NCBI GenBank assembly: GCA_033675265.1
Contig: JAUJYZ010000007.1
Coordinates: 1 to 64,000, forward strand
Direction of reading: 5' to 3'
Source: Actinostola sp. cb2023
Lineage: Eukaryota; Cnidaria; Anthozoa; Actiniaria; Actinostolidae
DNA: 64,000 bases
In this document: one piece after another, positions 19,492 to 32,400 of the stretch
Layout of the letters: each line of letters opens with the position of its first letter
How positions within the stretch are numbered: the first letter of the stretch is position 1
The notes under the pieces: model-generated
What the model was told of the DNA's origin: nothing
Seen by the model: the letters and a program-made list of their open reading frames with translations, nothing else
Databases searched by the model: none
Program-made: the position numbers and the translations under genes

Positions 19492-21600
19492 GCTGGCCGG
19501 GACTCGTACGCGTTCTGATAAGGAATAAGGAATTATAATATTACGCACATAGGATATTAGCTTTGGGTGGTCATCAAGTATTGTAGACCTGCTTCGTATA
19601 CGCGGAATACTGTATTAATTTCGATTTGAATAAGTTTTTTGACTAGTTTTTCATGAAACCAAAAGTGATACTTTGTGATTTTTTTTACGGAATTTATTTT
19701 AGTATCGAAACACAATTCAGAATAATAATAATATAATTTTTTTGAATTGCATTTCAACATTAATTCTCTTTATAATATTAATATATTTGTTGATGGTTTA
19801 TTGACTGGTTTGAATATCAAATATGATTTCTTAGTCGAAAACAACCAAACAAACACAATCGCGCCAGAATACTTAGTGGTTGCGCACTCAAATATGTAAT
19901 TCTGTAATTCTTGCGAAAGTGTTTGTTATATATTAGACTATTATTATAATAATAAAATATGAACATCTAAAAATCTAAAATGTCAAGGTCATTCACAGAC
20001 AGAAATGCACCCTGAAGCGTCGTTTTGAAGTCTAAAAGCCTTTACGTGTGCTTTTAACGACATATCATCGACTCCTAGTCACACCCCCTGTAGTCATATA
20101 CACATTGTAGATCAGCACGTCGTGTAAACTGAACGTTTGCTATCGTATCGACTTCATAGACCGTACGTGCCTTAGAGTTAACTTTGGATTACTGTACTTG
20201 TACGTGTAGTTATCAGAGACAAATCTACCCCAGTAACGGGTGTCTGTTTTATAGCACAACACTCAGCTAGCTCCCACTCAATAGGCCCAACTTTCCGCGC
20301 TACGCTATTGCGGGCTGCCTGTGGAAACAAGGGTCGGGCCAGTAATCTGGTCTTCTCAAGGTACTTAAGGCCTGGTTCAAAAAGGCAATTTGGAAAATCA
20401 CATTTCTTGTAATAACTCGCTGCTCTAATTTACTTAGGCACTCATATTTAGGCATAAGGTTATATACAAGATTTGAGACAATTTGGATCTAACAATTGTG
20501 ACGTCATGTGGTCACGTGACTTTATGGAGGAAAATATAGTTTTTCTTAAATGCGGTCGCGAATTCAATTCACAATGAAATACCTTTTACGTAATAGCGTT
20601 AAGGATAACCAGTTAAACAAGATAGCGTCGAGAAAACCTCGGAATTATATATAGTTTAAGAGAAAACTACAGAAATATAATCTGATGAAATGGTCACGTG
20701 ACCTCTTTTCCGAAATATTCTCCTTGCAAAAAGCGGGAGACAGGTTTTCTAAACGAGGCTTAATAGATGATCATAAACGTGATTATACACAACTATTTGC
20801 TTTCACTTTCCTCTTAAACTGGCGACCGCATTTTATATTTTGTTTTAAAAATTCTTTGTCACGTGGTTAACCACGTGATACGCTGTTTTGGATTTCATTC
20901 ACTTAAATGAGTAGAGGATATAAAACTCTCAAGCTGTGCCAAGTTTTGTGATGTTTAGTCAAAATGATTAGACATTATAATTTTTTTCGTTTTTCTGCTA
21001 TTTAAGGCTTGAACCAGGCCTTAAGTACCTTGAGTTAGGTACTCTGCAAATTTGAAGAACAAGGCCCCGACGACTTATCCGTTGTTTGTTTTCAATTATC
21101 CTCGTCAAAATCGCGGTAAGATTTTTTATCAGCAGCAATTATGCCCCGAAAAATGCGCACTTTCGCCAAAAAGAACCGACATCTCAGCTGCATCAAATTG
21201 TTGATTGTGGAAGTCTGAGTGAATCAGTATTCAACAGTAGAATCTATGATTTCAAAAGCATGGTTTTCATTTCTGGATAGATTTTCCGAGTTTTTGGTCT
21301 CTTTTTCTTTTAGGATTTTTCTTCTTCTTTTTTTTTCTTCTTTTTTTTTTCCTTCTGTTATTCTCTCCTTTTTTTCCTTTTTATTTTCTTCTTTTTTTCT
21401 TCTTTTCTTCTTCTTTGTTGTCCTTCTTATTTTGTCTTCTTTTTTCCGTTTTTTTCTTCTTTCTTTTTCTTCATTTTTTCTTCTTCTTCTTTTCTTCTTT
21501 TTCGTTCCTATTCTTCTTTTTTCTTCTTTTTTCACTCCTTTTCATATTTCTTATATAAGGCAGACAAAAAAAATCCTTTCTTTTTACACTTTTAAAACTC
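19492..21600. repeat. Tandem duplication, unit 1
   Basis: Blocks 19492-19562, 19561-20090 and about 21260-21590 recur in the same order and orientation at 21700-21760, 22326-22865 and 23110-23395 with high identity. Unit 1 carries a 680-bp inverted-repeat element (20355-21034) that unit 2 lacks. The last shared block is a long TTC/TTTTTC pyrimidine tract ending in a CATATTTCTTATA..AAGGCAGA motif. No coding gene was found. Confidence 0.85.
20355..21034. mobile_element. 680-bp terminal-inverted-repeat element
   Basis: CTCAAGGTACTTAAGGCCTG at the left end and its exact reverse complement CAGGCCTTAAGTACCTTGAG at the right end extend to about 26 bases each. The interior has no transposase-like frame. 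It contains GTCACGTGAC and related words near 20515 and 20690, and a final CACGTGG..CCACGTG. It is a non-autonomous element present only in unit 1 of the surrounding duplication. Confidence 0.8.
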
Positions 21601-21699
21601 GACTGACGGAGACGGCTAGGAAGCAGCCTAACTGAAAAGTGCTGACTTTGTGTTATTTTGGAGGGGAGAGGAGGGGAGGTAAAATTATCGTTGGCTAGT

Positions 21700-23400
21700 A
21701 TGGCCGGGATCTCGTTCTGATAAGGAATTATAATATTACGCACATAGGATATTAGCTTTTTCAAAATGTTTTCATGAAAATCACAGTATGAGTCGCTTAT
21801 ATTTGGTTCGCTTTGTCTTTCTCCTGTTCCCGCTACTCTTCCTTCCTCTTTATATTCTTTACTTCCTCCTTGACTAAGTAGTTAAGCTTTATTCTCATAT
21901 GTATGTCGATCGACTTTTGAAACCAATTGCCAAGGTCACATCTATCACGCATGCATACTCGCTTTCCTATATCCACTCGGTACTACTCATATGATTGCGG
22001 CGCACGGGAGACTATTGATATCGATCCGCTGAAGGCGGAAATCCTGATCTCTTGTAATCTATATACACATTAGCCATTTGAATGCGTTTTGTAGCACGAG
22101 AAAAAAACATTAGTATCTTGACAATCCATATACTGCATATCACTAAGGCTTTGGCCAATGGTTCTTCTGACGCCATCATCCTCGTTTCTCGGTGCTGCTG
22201 ACCAAGACGGAACTTGGGCTCTGGGCACGTGATTACAACTACAACTTTTGTTTCTGAACTAAAGAGGGAGAAAAATGAGGAAAAAAAGATCACCTTTGTG
22301 AACACGCTTGCTTGTAGTTACATAACTTTGGGTGGTCATCAAGTATTGTAGACCTGCTTCGTATACGCGGAATACTGTATTAATTTCGATTTGAATAAGT
22401 TTTTTGACTAATTTTTCATGAAACCAAAAGTGATACTTTGTGGATTTTAATTTTGTTTACGAAATTTATTTTAGTATCGAAACACAATTTAATAATAATA
22501 ATAATAAAAACATATTTTTTAAAATTGCATTTCAACATTAATTCTCTTTATAATATTAATATTTTTGTTGATGGTTTATTGACTGGTTTGAATATCAAAT
22601 ATGATTTCTTAGTCGAAAACAACCAAACAAACACAATCGCGCCAGAATACTTAGTGGTTGCGCAAGCAAATATGTAATTCTGTAATTCTTGCGAAAGTGT
22701 TTATTATATATTAGACTATTATTATTATAATAAAATATGAACATCTAAAAATCTAAAATGTCAAGGTCATTCACAGACAGAAATGCACCCTGAAGCGTCG
22801 TTTTGAAGTCTAAAAGCTATTACGTGCGGAGTTAGCGACATATCGACTCTTAGTAACACCCCCTGTTTAGCACTGACGACACTCAGCTAGTCCCCACTCA
22901 ATAGGCTAGTCCCCACTCAATAGGCTAGCCCCCACTCAATAGGCTAGTCCCCACTCAATAGGCTAGTCCCCACTCAATAGGCTAGTCCCCACTCAATAGG
23001 CTAGTCCCCACTCAATAGGCTAGTTACCGTGCTGTTGACTACCCAAAGGACAGTGGAGTAGTGGCCAAATCTCCCTGGCCTGGGTTTTTTTTCATCTTTT
23101 TTTATTATTTGGTTTTCATTTCTGGATAGATTTTCCCGAGTTTTTGATCTCTTTTTCTTTTAGGTTTTTTTGTCTTCTTCTTTTTTCCTTCTTTATTTTC
23201 CTTCTTTTTTCTTCTTCTTTTTTTTTCTTTTATTGTTTTGGACTCTTTTTTTTCTTCTTTTCAGTTCTTCTTTTTTTCCTTCTTCAATTTTCCTCTTTTT
23301 TTTTCTTTTGTTTTTCTCTTCCTTTTTTTCTTTTCTTTCTTCTTTTTTCTCTTCTTTTCATATTTCTTATAAAAGGCAGAGACAAAAATCCCTTCATTTT
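21700..23400. repeat. Tandem duplication, unit 2
   Basis: This is the second copy of the blocks described for 19492-21600. Between its first and second block it has about 560 extra bases (21763-22325). In place of the single CACTCAGCTAG...CCCACTCAATAGG of unit 1 it has a 19-bp tandem array (22887-23025). The terminal pyrimidine tract ends about 140 bases before the HEATR3 start codon. Confidence 0.85.
22887..23025. repeat. 19-bp tandem array, seven copies
   Basis: CTAGTCCCCACTCAATAGG is repeated seven times, with one T-to-C variant in the third copy and a partial eighth copy. Unit 1 of the duplication has only one related copy near 20272, so the array expanded after the duplication. Confidence 0.95.
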
Positions 23401-23537
23401 TTCTATTGACCGGGCTAGCTGTGGTTTAATGGTCAGCGCTCTTACCCAATCCCACCCACGTGTTAGTTTCAAAAGATGGTGAAATGTTGTGAGTATTTTA
23501 TAGATTTAGTTAGTTAGTAGTAATTTTATCGCAAAAA

Positions 23538-26394
23538 ATGGGCAAAACAAAGGCCAAAAAACGTGGAAAACACAGATTGCAGCCCCTTGGTCACATAGGA
23601 AACGTCGATGTGGCAGAGAATGGTAATTCGGCTGATAATTTGGATGGAAGGACAGTTCCGTTATTACAGAAGGTACACAACTTATATTATTGATGTTTAA
23701 GCTCTATGTGAGATCTCTAGCTGTTTGTCTTCTGTTTGTCTTGATTTCGTGCTACGCCGTTTAATAAATCACGAATTCGATCGACCACGCTACAGAATAC
23801 TCTTAATTTAACGCAGACATCGTGTAACAGATGTTTACAAACAATGGTACATATTTTATTTACATTATTTACAATCTTGAATACTTTTATTTGTTTTCTT
23901 TCTGAAAAATCTGTTGTCTACATTTTTTTATCATTGATTAAATCATTTAATTTACCAAAATATACCATACATGTATATGAGCACCTCAGACAATATTTCG
24001 CAAGATAATAATAATAACAATAATAATAATAATTGTACCTGAATGATGATCAAATTATCGAAAACGTTTGAAACTAAAGAAAATGTATACCGTAGAATCC
24101 CGGTTTTAAGCCCACCTGTCTGCTAACAGAAATTTCCTCCCAGTTATAAGCCCACTCCATTATAGATTATTGAAGAAATAGAAAACGAGCGTGCGTGCGT
24201 GCTATGTGCAGATTTATAGCACATGGGGACTGATCAGAACATGAGAGAAGTGTTAGGAGAAGCATGACGTGTAGCGAAGTGCTTCTCAACACTTCTCAAG
24301 TGTTCTGATCAGTCCCCAAGTGCTATAAATCTGCACATACAATGTAGCACAGCAGACAAGTTTTCTATTTCTTTTATAAAATACAATTATGATTTTAAGG
24401 CAAGTTTTCAATTTAGTTCGTTACAAAAATGTTTGAATATCTGCGCCACGTGCTGTGTGCTCTCATAAAGCACGCGGAATATGCATCCTTTGGCCAATCA
24501 GAGCATGCGTTATGTCATAGTTATTTTATAAAGTTTTTCTATGCACATTCACGTTTCAAACCTTTTACTGTTATTGTTGCATGAATACTATAACTAAAAT
24601 GGTCACGGTTAAGCATTTTTAAAATAGAATCAACGGATTTCAGACGTTTTTTCCTCCTTTTTATAAGCCGCCCCATTTATAAGCCCCCCGATTACAAGCC
24701 CACAGTCCCAAATCCCTTACGAAGTTGTATAAGCCCAGGGCTTATAACTGGGATTCTATGGCATCTTATATATCTAGTAATAATAATAAAGTACATTGTG
24801 TAGTACTACAAATTTGTACTATTTCAACACCTAATAGTTATGATGAGCATCCCTGTCACTTTTATATCAGTCTGTTCTCCCTCCCTGGCCATATTGGATT
24901 TTGAGAAAGGATTATTGCTCTCGTGGTAAAACTTCATTATATCATCAGTGGTTTCAAGCGACAGCAGCTGGTGTTAAAATGGTCAAAATATTCAACCACC
25001 TACTTTTTCAAGACAGCCTCCAACTTCAAATCTTACCAAAAGCCTTACCACCTTTACGATATCTCACTTAACACTTACTAACTCATTCATTTTCATGTAC
25101 AGCTTTGTAGCACTGCTCCAGAGGAGAAGGAATGTGCCTGTGCAGGCTTGGCAAATCTTGTGTTTGAACCTGGTGCCGTGCCTGTTCTTATTCGGCAAGA
25201 TGTTGTGAGACGTCTTGGTCCATTATTGATTGACAGCAACAGAAGTATACAAGAAGCAGCGGCTGGGGCTTTAAGGTGACAAATATTTGTAAAGCAAATA
25301 GTCATGGTACAGTTGAACTTGTTTTAAGCAACAATCCTTATTGTAGTTGATACTTTTTGTCATTTTATTATTATTATTTTTATTTATAATCCACTAGTTT
25401 TTTAGTTCTTTTTCTTATTGTAAAGCGCATCGAGGTTCCAGGATGCGCTATATAAATACTCTGTTATTATTATTATTTTATGGTAATAAAGTTGTTGTTG
25501 TTGATGATATATACATTATTTTTATAAAATAATTTAGATATAACGCGCGCTCTGATTGGTTAATTACTATGTTGATATGAGGCTATGTAAACATGGTTCA
25601 TGACCTTGAACAACCTTGAAGCGATGCAGTGGATTTGATTGTAAAAATAACTGACCACAAATGTATTTTTTTCTGTTGTCAAACATGTTTTATTTACTAA
25701 ACAAAAGCCATAGAATTACAGTTTTTCTTGTTTAGTTAAGTTCAAGTTCTATCTAGATGTGATTTTGATGATTTTAAACCAAAAATTAAGTAAGCTTAAT
25801 TTTGCAAGAATCGAGCTTCAAGTTCATTCAAACTCGGCCGGCAAGAAACTCGATGAATCGTCCAATTATTTCTGTCCACAATAACGAAGAAAACTAAATA
25901 TAACGGCTCAGTTTTCTCAATCACATACTAACCATTTTGTAAGTTATACTTAGCTACACATAAGTCTTATATTTTCTCAAGTGTACGACTGAAAATATCA
26001 AGAAAAGATAGCCGTATTTATACTCACAAAAGAGTAAAAACAGAGCGATTCTTGTAGCTACACGGCGGGTTCGCCAGAACATTCATATCTCTAGTAAAAT
26101 ATGTCAAAGAGAAAACATATCTTCAAATGTCTCAGAAACGTCCATCGTTTATACATTCTTGTCGAGAAAAGCGACGAAAAGATTCAAAAATACGACAAAA
26201 ACTGTAGATATTTGGCTACCTGACTTCGTGCTCCATTCATCAAGATGTCAAATATTTCAGAAAGTTTGACGACTCTTCGTCATTGATCGTGATTCGGCTC
26301 AGCTTTTCTCACTTTTCTTCGTGTTTCGTGTTCACAGGATACAAAAACAACGGCTCGGTTTTACACAATAGCTCTCGACTTCTCCCAAACTTCC

Positions 26395-26425
<31 letters not shown>

Positions 26426-29400
26426 GAAACGTTTTCTATTCGTTAAGTAGTGTAAGTGGCTAGAGGTAATACAGTTGAACCTCCGGTTGCAACCGCTCTC
26501 GTAAGTGACCACCTCTCGTAAGCGACCACCTCTCGTAAGCGACCACCTCTCGTAAGCGACCAGTTTTCCAAAATACCAAAAGTTCACTTCCAAGTCAAAT
26601 CACTATAGTTGGAACCTCTCATAAACAACTGCCTCTCGTATTTAAGCGACCACAAACCTTGACATTTTGGGTGGTCGCTTACGGGAGGTTCAACTGTATT
26701 ACCCTTTTTGATCTGATAAATGTACATGGGGCAAAACAGGATTTGTAATGTGATTATGTTTGTGGAAAGTAGTAATCTATCCATATGTATTTTGAGTATA
26801 AACACTCAGGCTAAAACATAGGCATCTACACTAGCATTAGTTAAGTCGACACACACGAACTTGGAACATGATGCAGGGACATGTCATGGGAACATATAAA
26901 ATGCAATGACTAGGGCTGCAAATAATGTCTTCAAGAAGTTTCAACACAACTTTAGCCCAAACCTTTCATTTCATTTGTTCATCTTAGGAATCTAAGCCTG
27001 AGCGGAGGAGCTGATGTGTGTGCCAAAATGGTTGAACAAGATGTAATGACACCTCTAACAACATTTATAATTCAGGTTTGTAAATTTATTTCCTGTTGGG
27101 TTTCCTGTGTCATTGCTTCTATTGGGCTTCCTGTGGTGTGAACTTTCAAAAAGTGGATAACACAGGTAGCCCATCGTTGAAATAAGTAGTCACTGCAATT
27201 GCCAAGACACAATGGAAAAGTGATTTTAAATGATCAGAGCTGCCATGAGTTTTCCCATGAATCCAGGGGAGGGAGCAGGGCTCTTACATGTAGATATATA
27301 CATGTATAAGTATACTATTGCCCAAGGAATATTAATTTTATTAGTTTGAACAGTTCTACTTGTAAAGTGGAGAGTTTTGTACTTATTGTAGTTGGTATTT
27401 CGTGTAGTCACTAGAGAGCCTGCAAAGTGAGTGCAATAGACCAGATACAGAATACAAAAAACAGACAGTCATCCTTGTTATCCAAGCCATAAACCTGCTT
27501 TGGAATGTATGGTGAGTACTGCCGTGCACACAGCTAAATGTCTGGGAAAACAGTAATTAAATCAATAATCACTATAGAGTCGTTTTTGTATGAGTGGGAA
27601 GTAGTTATGATTACGGTTCGTGCCATTGCGGTGATGGTACCATGCCGTGACCGTGCCGTATCGAAGCATTCTGATTGGTTGAGCAATGCTTTTGCACACT
27701 GTGATTGGTTGAATAGAATTTCTCTGATTCCGTACCGTGACCGTAACTCCGTGCCGTAGGTTTCCCACTCATGAAAACGACTCTGTTAATCATGGCTATA
27801 GTTAAATTAAGATTGACATAATTTTTTTTTCTGACAGCGAAAGCAGTGCAACAGCTGTTGACATCTTTAACATGAAAGGAATATTACCTTATCTTGTAAA
27901 GTGTCTTGAAACAGATGTTTATCCAATGTCACTAGCCATGCCAGCAGGTAATTCTATGATGCTCCTTCCTTGCTTCCTTCTTGTTTGCTTCTTACCTTGC
28001 ATGTCAGTCAGTCAGTCAGTCTTTCAGTGTGTCAGTCAGTCAGTGTGTCAGTCCATCAGTCAGTCAGTCAGTCAGTGTGTCAGTCAATCAGTGTGTCAGT
28101 GTGTCAGTCAATCAGTCAGTGTGTCAGTCAGTCAGTGTGTCAGTCAGTCAGTCAGTTTGCAGTCAGTGTGTCAGTCAGTCAGTTAAAGTGTGTCAGTCAG
28201 TCAGTCAGTGTGTCAGTCAGTCAGTCAGTCAATCAGTCAGTGTGTCAGTCAGTCAGTGTGTCAGTCAGTCAGTGTGTCAGTCAGTCAGTCAGTTTGCAGT
28301 CAGTGTGTCAGTCAGTTAAAGTGTGTCAGTCAGTCAGTTTGTCAGTCAGTCAGTCAGTGTGTCAGTCAGTCAGTCAGTGTGTCAGTCAGTCAGTCAGTCA
28401 GTCAGTCCAAATTGACCAAATATTTTGTCATACCTTAGCTCAGTGCTTACATACTGTGACTGAAGACAACCCTTCAGCCGCCCAGGCTCTCTGTGGTTCA
28501 AGTCACCTAATGAAGGCAATAGAAAAAGCTCTAGTAGTGGAGCCATCTACCAATGAAGTGATGCTAATGAAGGTTTTAAGTGCTGGGATTCTATACAATG
28601 TACGCTACTCTATCCCTATATGTAGCTTTAATGAACTTGTCCAAGCCGTAGTCAAGGTTCTTTCACAAGTATTAGAGATAGACTGCCTTGAGATGCTTGG
28701 GAAGATGCTACCTGAGTTGGAGAAGGTTAGTTTGCAACCGCTTCAAACATCTTACAATTTCTTCTTCTCCCCTCTCCCCTCTCCCCTCTCCCCTCTTCCA
28801 TTATGTTTTGCCATCCTTTGAGTGTGTTTCTCTGGGAACTCCAGTTTTCTTCCCTTTTCCTCCCTTTAATTTTGATTTCTGATTAGTTTTTCTATTACAG
28901 GCTGAAGAGGTACAAATGCTCCTCAACGCTCAACAATTAGCTCTGGAAATTTTGTCCAATGTTTGCTGTTCAGATGGTAATAAAAAAACTATCCCAATAA
29001 TCAGTTTAATCTTATACCATTCTTTACAGCTCTCACTGACAGCATAGCTTACAGTATTTGATTCGTTTATGTAGAAGGTGGAGATGAATCTGACTGGGAA
29101 GAAATCAGTGATCTTCGCAGTGAGACCTCTGATGAAGGCACAGATGAAGAGGACACTCAGCCTACAGATGACGATATGGTGAAAGCGACATGTCATTTTA
29201 CAAGAGATGGTTCAATGTTCAATGAGAATCAATTCCTATTTTTTCATTCCTACTTTAGAATGGCAATAGCTTGTCTGCAGAGATGGTCAATGCCATTGTC
29301 ACACAGCAAGTTCCTAAGAAGGTCCTTGACAAGGCCGTGTTTGGAGATGCAAGAATTTATGAAGAACTTGGCAAACACTCTGATGGAAAAAAGGCCTTAA

Positions 29401-32400
29401 GAAGGTACAGAATACTTGATGTTCTGTTCTTGTTTCTTTACCAGGGATTTTGTTACAATCCTCTAACCTCAACCTCTGGCAACTAGTTTCTAAATCAGTG
29501 CTGGTTAATATACTGTCAGCTCTATCTGCCAATTGTAGGATAAGAATAGGATAGGATGGGTCAGGCTGGCTTATCCAGATCTACGCGTAGCCTTTTGCTA
29601 TGTTGAAATTTTACTCTTGCTTTACAGAGATGCCGAGGGACTTGTCTAACTTACATGATTGTTTAAATGTCACAGCCACTTTCTCCAGTAGAACTGTCTG
29701 CCTGTTTCAACTTTTATTGACCCCCCTGCTTATCTGTCTTTCACCCCCCCTGCTTTACCCGTCATTTACTTGTGGTAAACTTGCTAAAATAGCGTGTGTT
29801 GATATTCTCTTTACACAGTTTAAATGTTGTACAAATCCGAGCTTTCATTTGTCTTAACAACATCACTGCCTCCATGGATGTAGAGTTGCTTGGTGGTGCT
29901 AATGCACTGGGGCAGCTGTGGAATACCTTGTTTTCACTGACATACGGGAATGAATGTAAGTCTATTATTGTGAATGTTAGAGAGCAGATTTCGTATTACT
30001 GTGAAAAACGTATGTCTGTATGCCATTGTCATGACGTTTTCTATTTTTGAACTACCTTGTCTGTGCTGTGACATGCTGTGCCATGGCCATGCCATGTGCC
30101 ATGATGTTTCACAGTTATATAAAATATGCTCTAAGTTATACATGTGCACACTAATTCATGGTTATATTATAACCATTATATTATAACCATGAATTAGTGT
30201 GCACATGTATAACTTAGAGCATATTTAATATAAAGAACCGCAAGTGGTTGGTGACCAGAATGAAAATACTTCAACAGTAAACTCTCTCTCCTGTGATTGA
30301 TCTCATATATTATACCAAGAGACCATGAGGGACAGAGAGGTCCCTCATGGTCTCTTGATTACATGTAACTGCAGCCCCACCAGTTGTCAGTGAATACTGA
30401 TTGTATATAGCTAATTGCATAATAGTTGTCGGGTTGAAAATCATAAATCATAGAAGCTGAGACCACAAAGATGGATGGGAAATCAGTTCATACAGTACAG
30501 TACAGCATAACCTGCATTACATGTACATACAGATATATTCAATGTTCTCGTAGTTTTGAAGGTACATGAGCTATTTAACTAAGATCCTACAAGTCGGGAT
30601 AAAAAGGTCGATGATTTGACGGTGTTATTTGAGAGTTTTAATTTCCCAGAATTCCTTTTGGTCATAGCTTTCATGATTTACATCCCGACGACAATTATGC
30701 AATTGGCTATATTCGATTGATGGTGCTCGTTGATATTTCAGGTCGTAGATATTTATCAGAGGAAGAGGATTTCTCAGAGTCGGCTATTGGTGTCATGAGA
30801 TCAGTTTTGGAGAAGCTATCGACTATGAATGCACCACAGGTAGGAAGGAATGTATGACAAGTTGAATGAATATCAGTTGCTATCAAACAATGGTAATTGT
30901 CCAGAATCATTATCATCAACATCAGAGACAACTTTATTATCATCATAATCATCATCATTATAATCATCATCATCACCAATATCACACACCCTTTATCCAT
31001 TGCCAATCATTCTTGTTGTTGTTGTCATTGTCATCATCATCACCGTTACTATTATCATCATCATCATCATTACCACTGTCATAACCCTATCTCTATTGGT
31101 AATCGTTCTTGTTGTTGTCATCACCATCACTATTATCATCATCATCATCACCATCACCACCAGTCTGTCATCATCACTGTCATCACCCTGTATCTATCAC
31201 TAATCATTGTTATTGTTATTGTCATCATCATCACCATCACTATTATCATCATCATCATCACCACTGTCATCACCCTGTATCTATCACTAATCGTTGTTCT
31301 TGTTCTTGTTCTAGTTCATCACAGCAGACCAAGTATCATTACTGAGTCAGACCGCCATGAGTACACAGTGTGAGGCTGTAAGAGTTAAAGTTCTTAGTAT
31401 TCTGGGATATATTGGTAAGATGGCTGCTGCTAGGGACGATACCCAAGAACTCTTAAAGGTAATTAGATTAATGAACGACTGTTGCAACGAACAAACGAAC
31501 GGAAAAGAGTTATGAATACATGGGAAAATGAACAAACGAACGGTTAAGAGTTATGAATACATGGGAAAATGAACAAATGAATGGAAAAGAGTTATGAATA
31601 CATGGGAAAATGAACAAACGAACGGAAAAGAGTTATGAATACATGGGAAAATGAACAAACGAATGGAAAAGAGTTATGAATACATGGGAAAATGAACAAA
31701 CGAATGGAAAAGAGTTATGAATACATGGGAAAATGAACAAACGAATGGAAAAGAGTTATGAATACATGGGAAAATGAACAAACGAATGGAAAAGAGTTAT
31801 GAATACATGGGAAAATGAACAAACGAATGGAAAAGAGTTATGAATACATGGGAAAATGAACAAACGAATGGAAAAGAGTTATGAATACATGGGAAAATGA
31901 ACAAACGAACGGTTAAGAGTTATGAATACATGGGAAAATGAACAAACGAACGGAAAAGAGTTATGAATACATGGGATGGGAAATGAACAAACGAACAGAA
32001 AAGAGTTATGAATATATGGGATGAGAAAGGATGGGAGATGAACAAACGAACGGAAAAGAGTTATGAATATATGGGATGAGAAAGGATGGGAGATGAACAA
32101 ACGATCGGAAAAGAGTTAAGAATATATGGGATGAGAAAGGATGGGAGATGAACAGACGAACGGAAAAGAGTTATGAATACATGGGATGAGAAAGGATGGG
32201 AAATGAACAAACGAACAGAAAAGAGTTATGAATATATGGGATGAGAAAGGATGGGAGATGAACAAACGAACGGGAAAGAGTTATGAATATATGGGATGAG
32301 AAAGGATGGGAGATGAACAAACGAACGGAAAAGAGTTATGAATACATGGGATGAGAAAGGATGGGAGATGAACAAACGATCGGAAAAGAGTTAAGAATAT

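Noticed and set aside
21219..21764. Phe/Ser-rich and Lys/Glu-rich open frames on both strands
   Set aside because: They come from a TTC/TTTTTC pyrimidine tract that is duplicated at 23144-23409.
23405..23475. tRNA-like sequence (GGCTAGCTGTGGTTTAATGG)
   Set aside because: It has a possible A box but no good B box (AGTTTCAAA where GGTTCGANTC is expected) and cannot be folded confidently into a cloverleaf; at most a SINE or tRNA relic.
27970..28821. 283-codon frame rich in Ser-Gln-Val-Cys repeats continuing into sequence with a good protein look
   Set aside because: The first half is the CAGT array in intron 5; only 28439-28725 is coding, as exon 6 of HEATR3, joined through a clear acceptor at 28437-28438.
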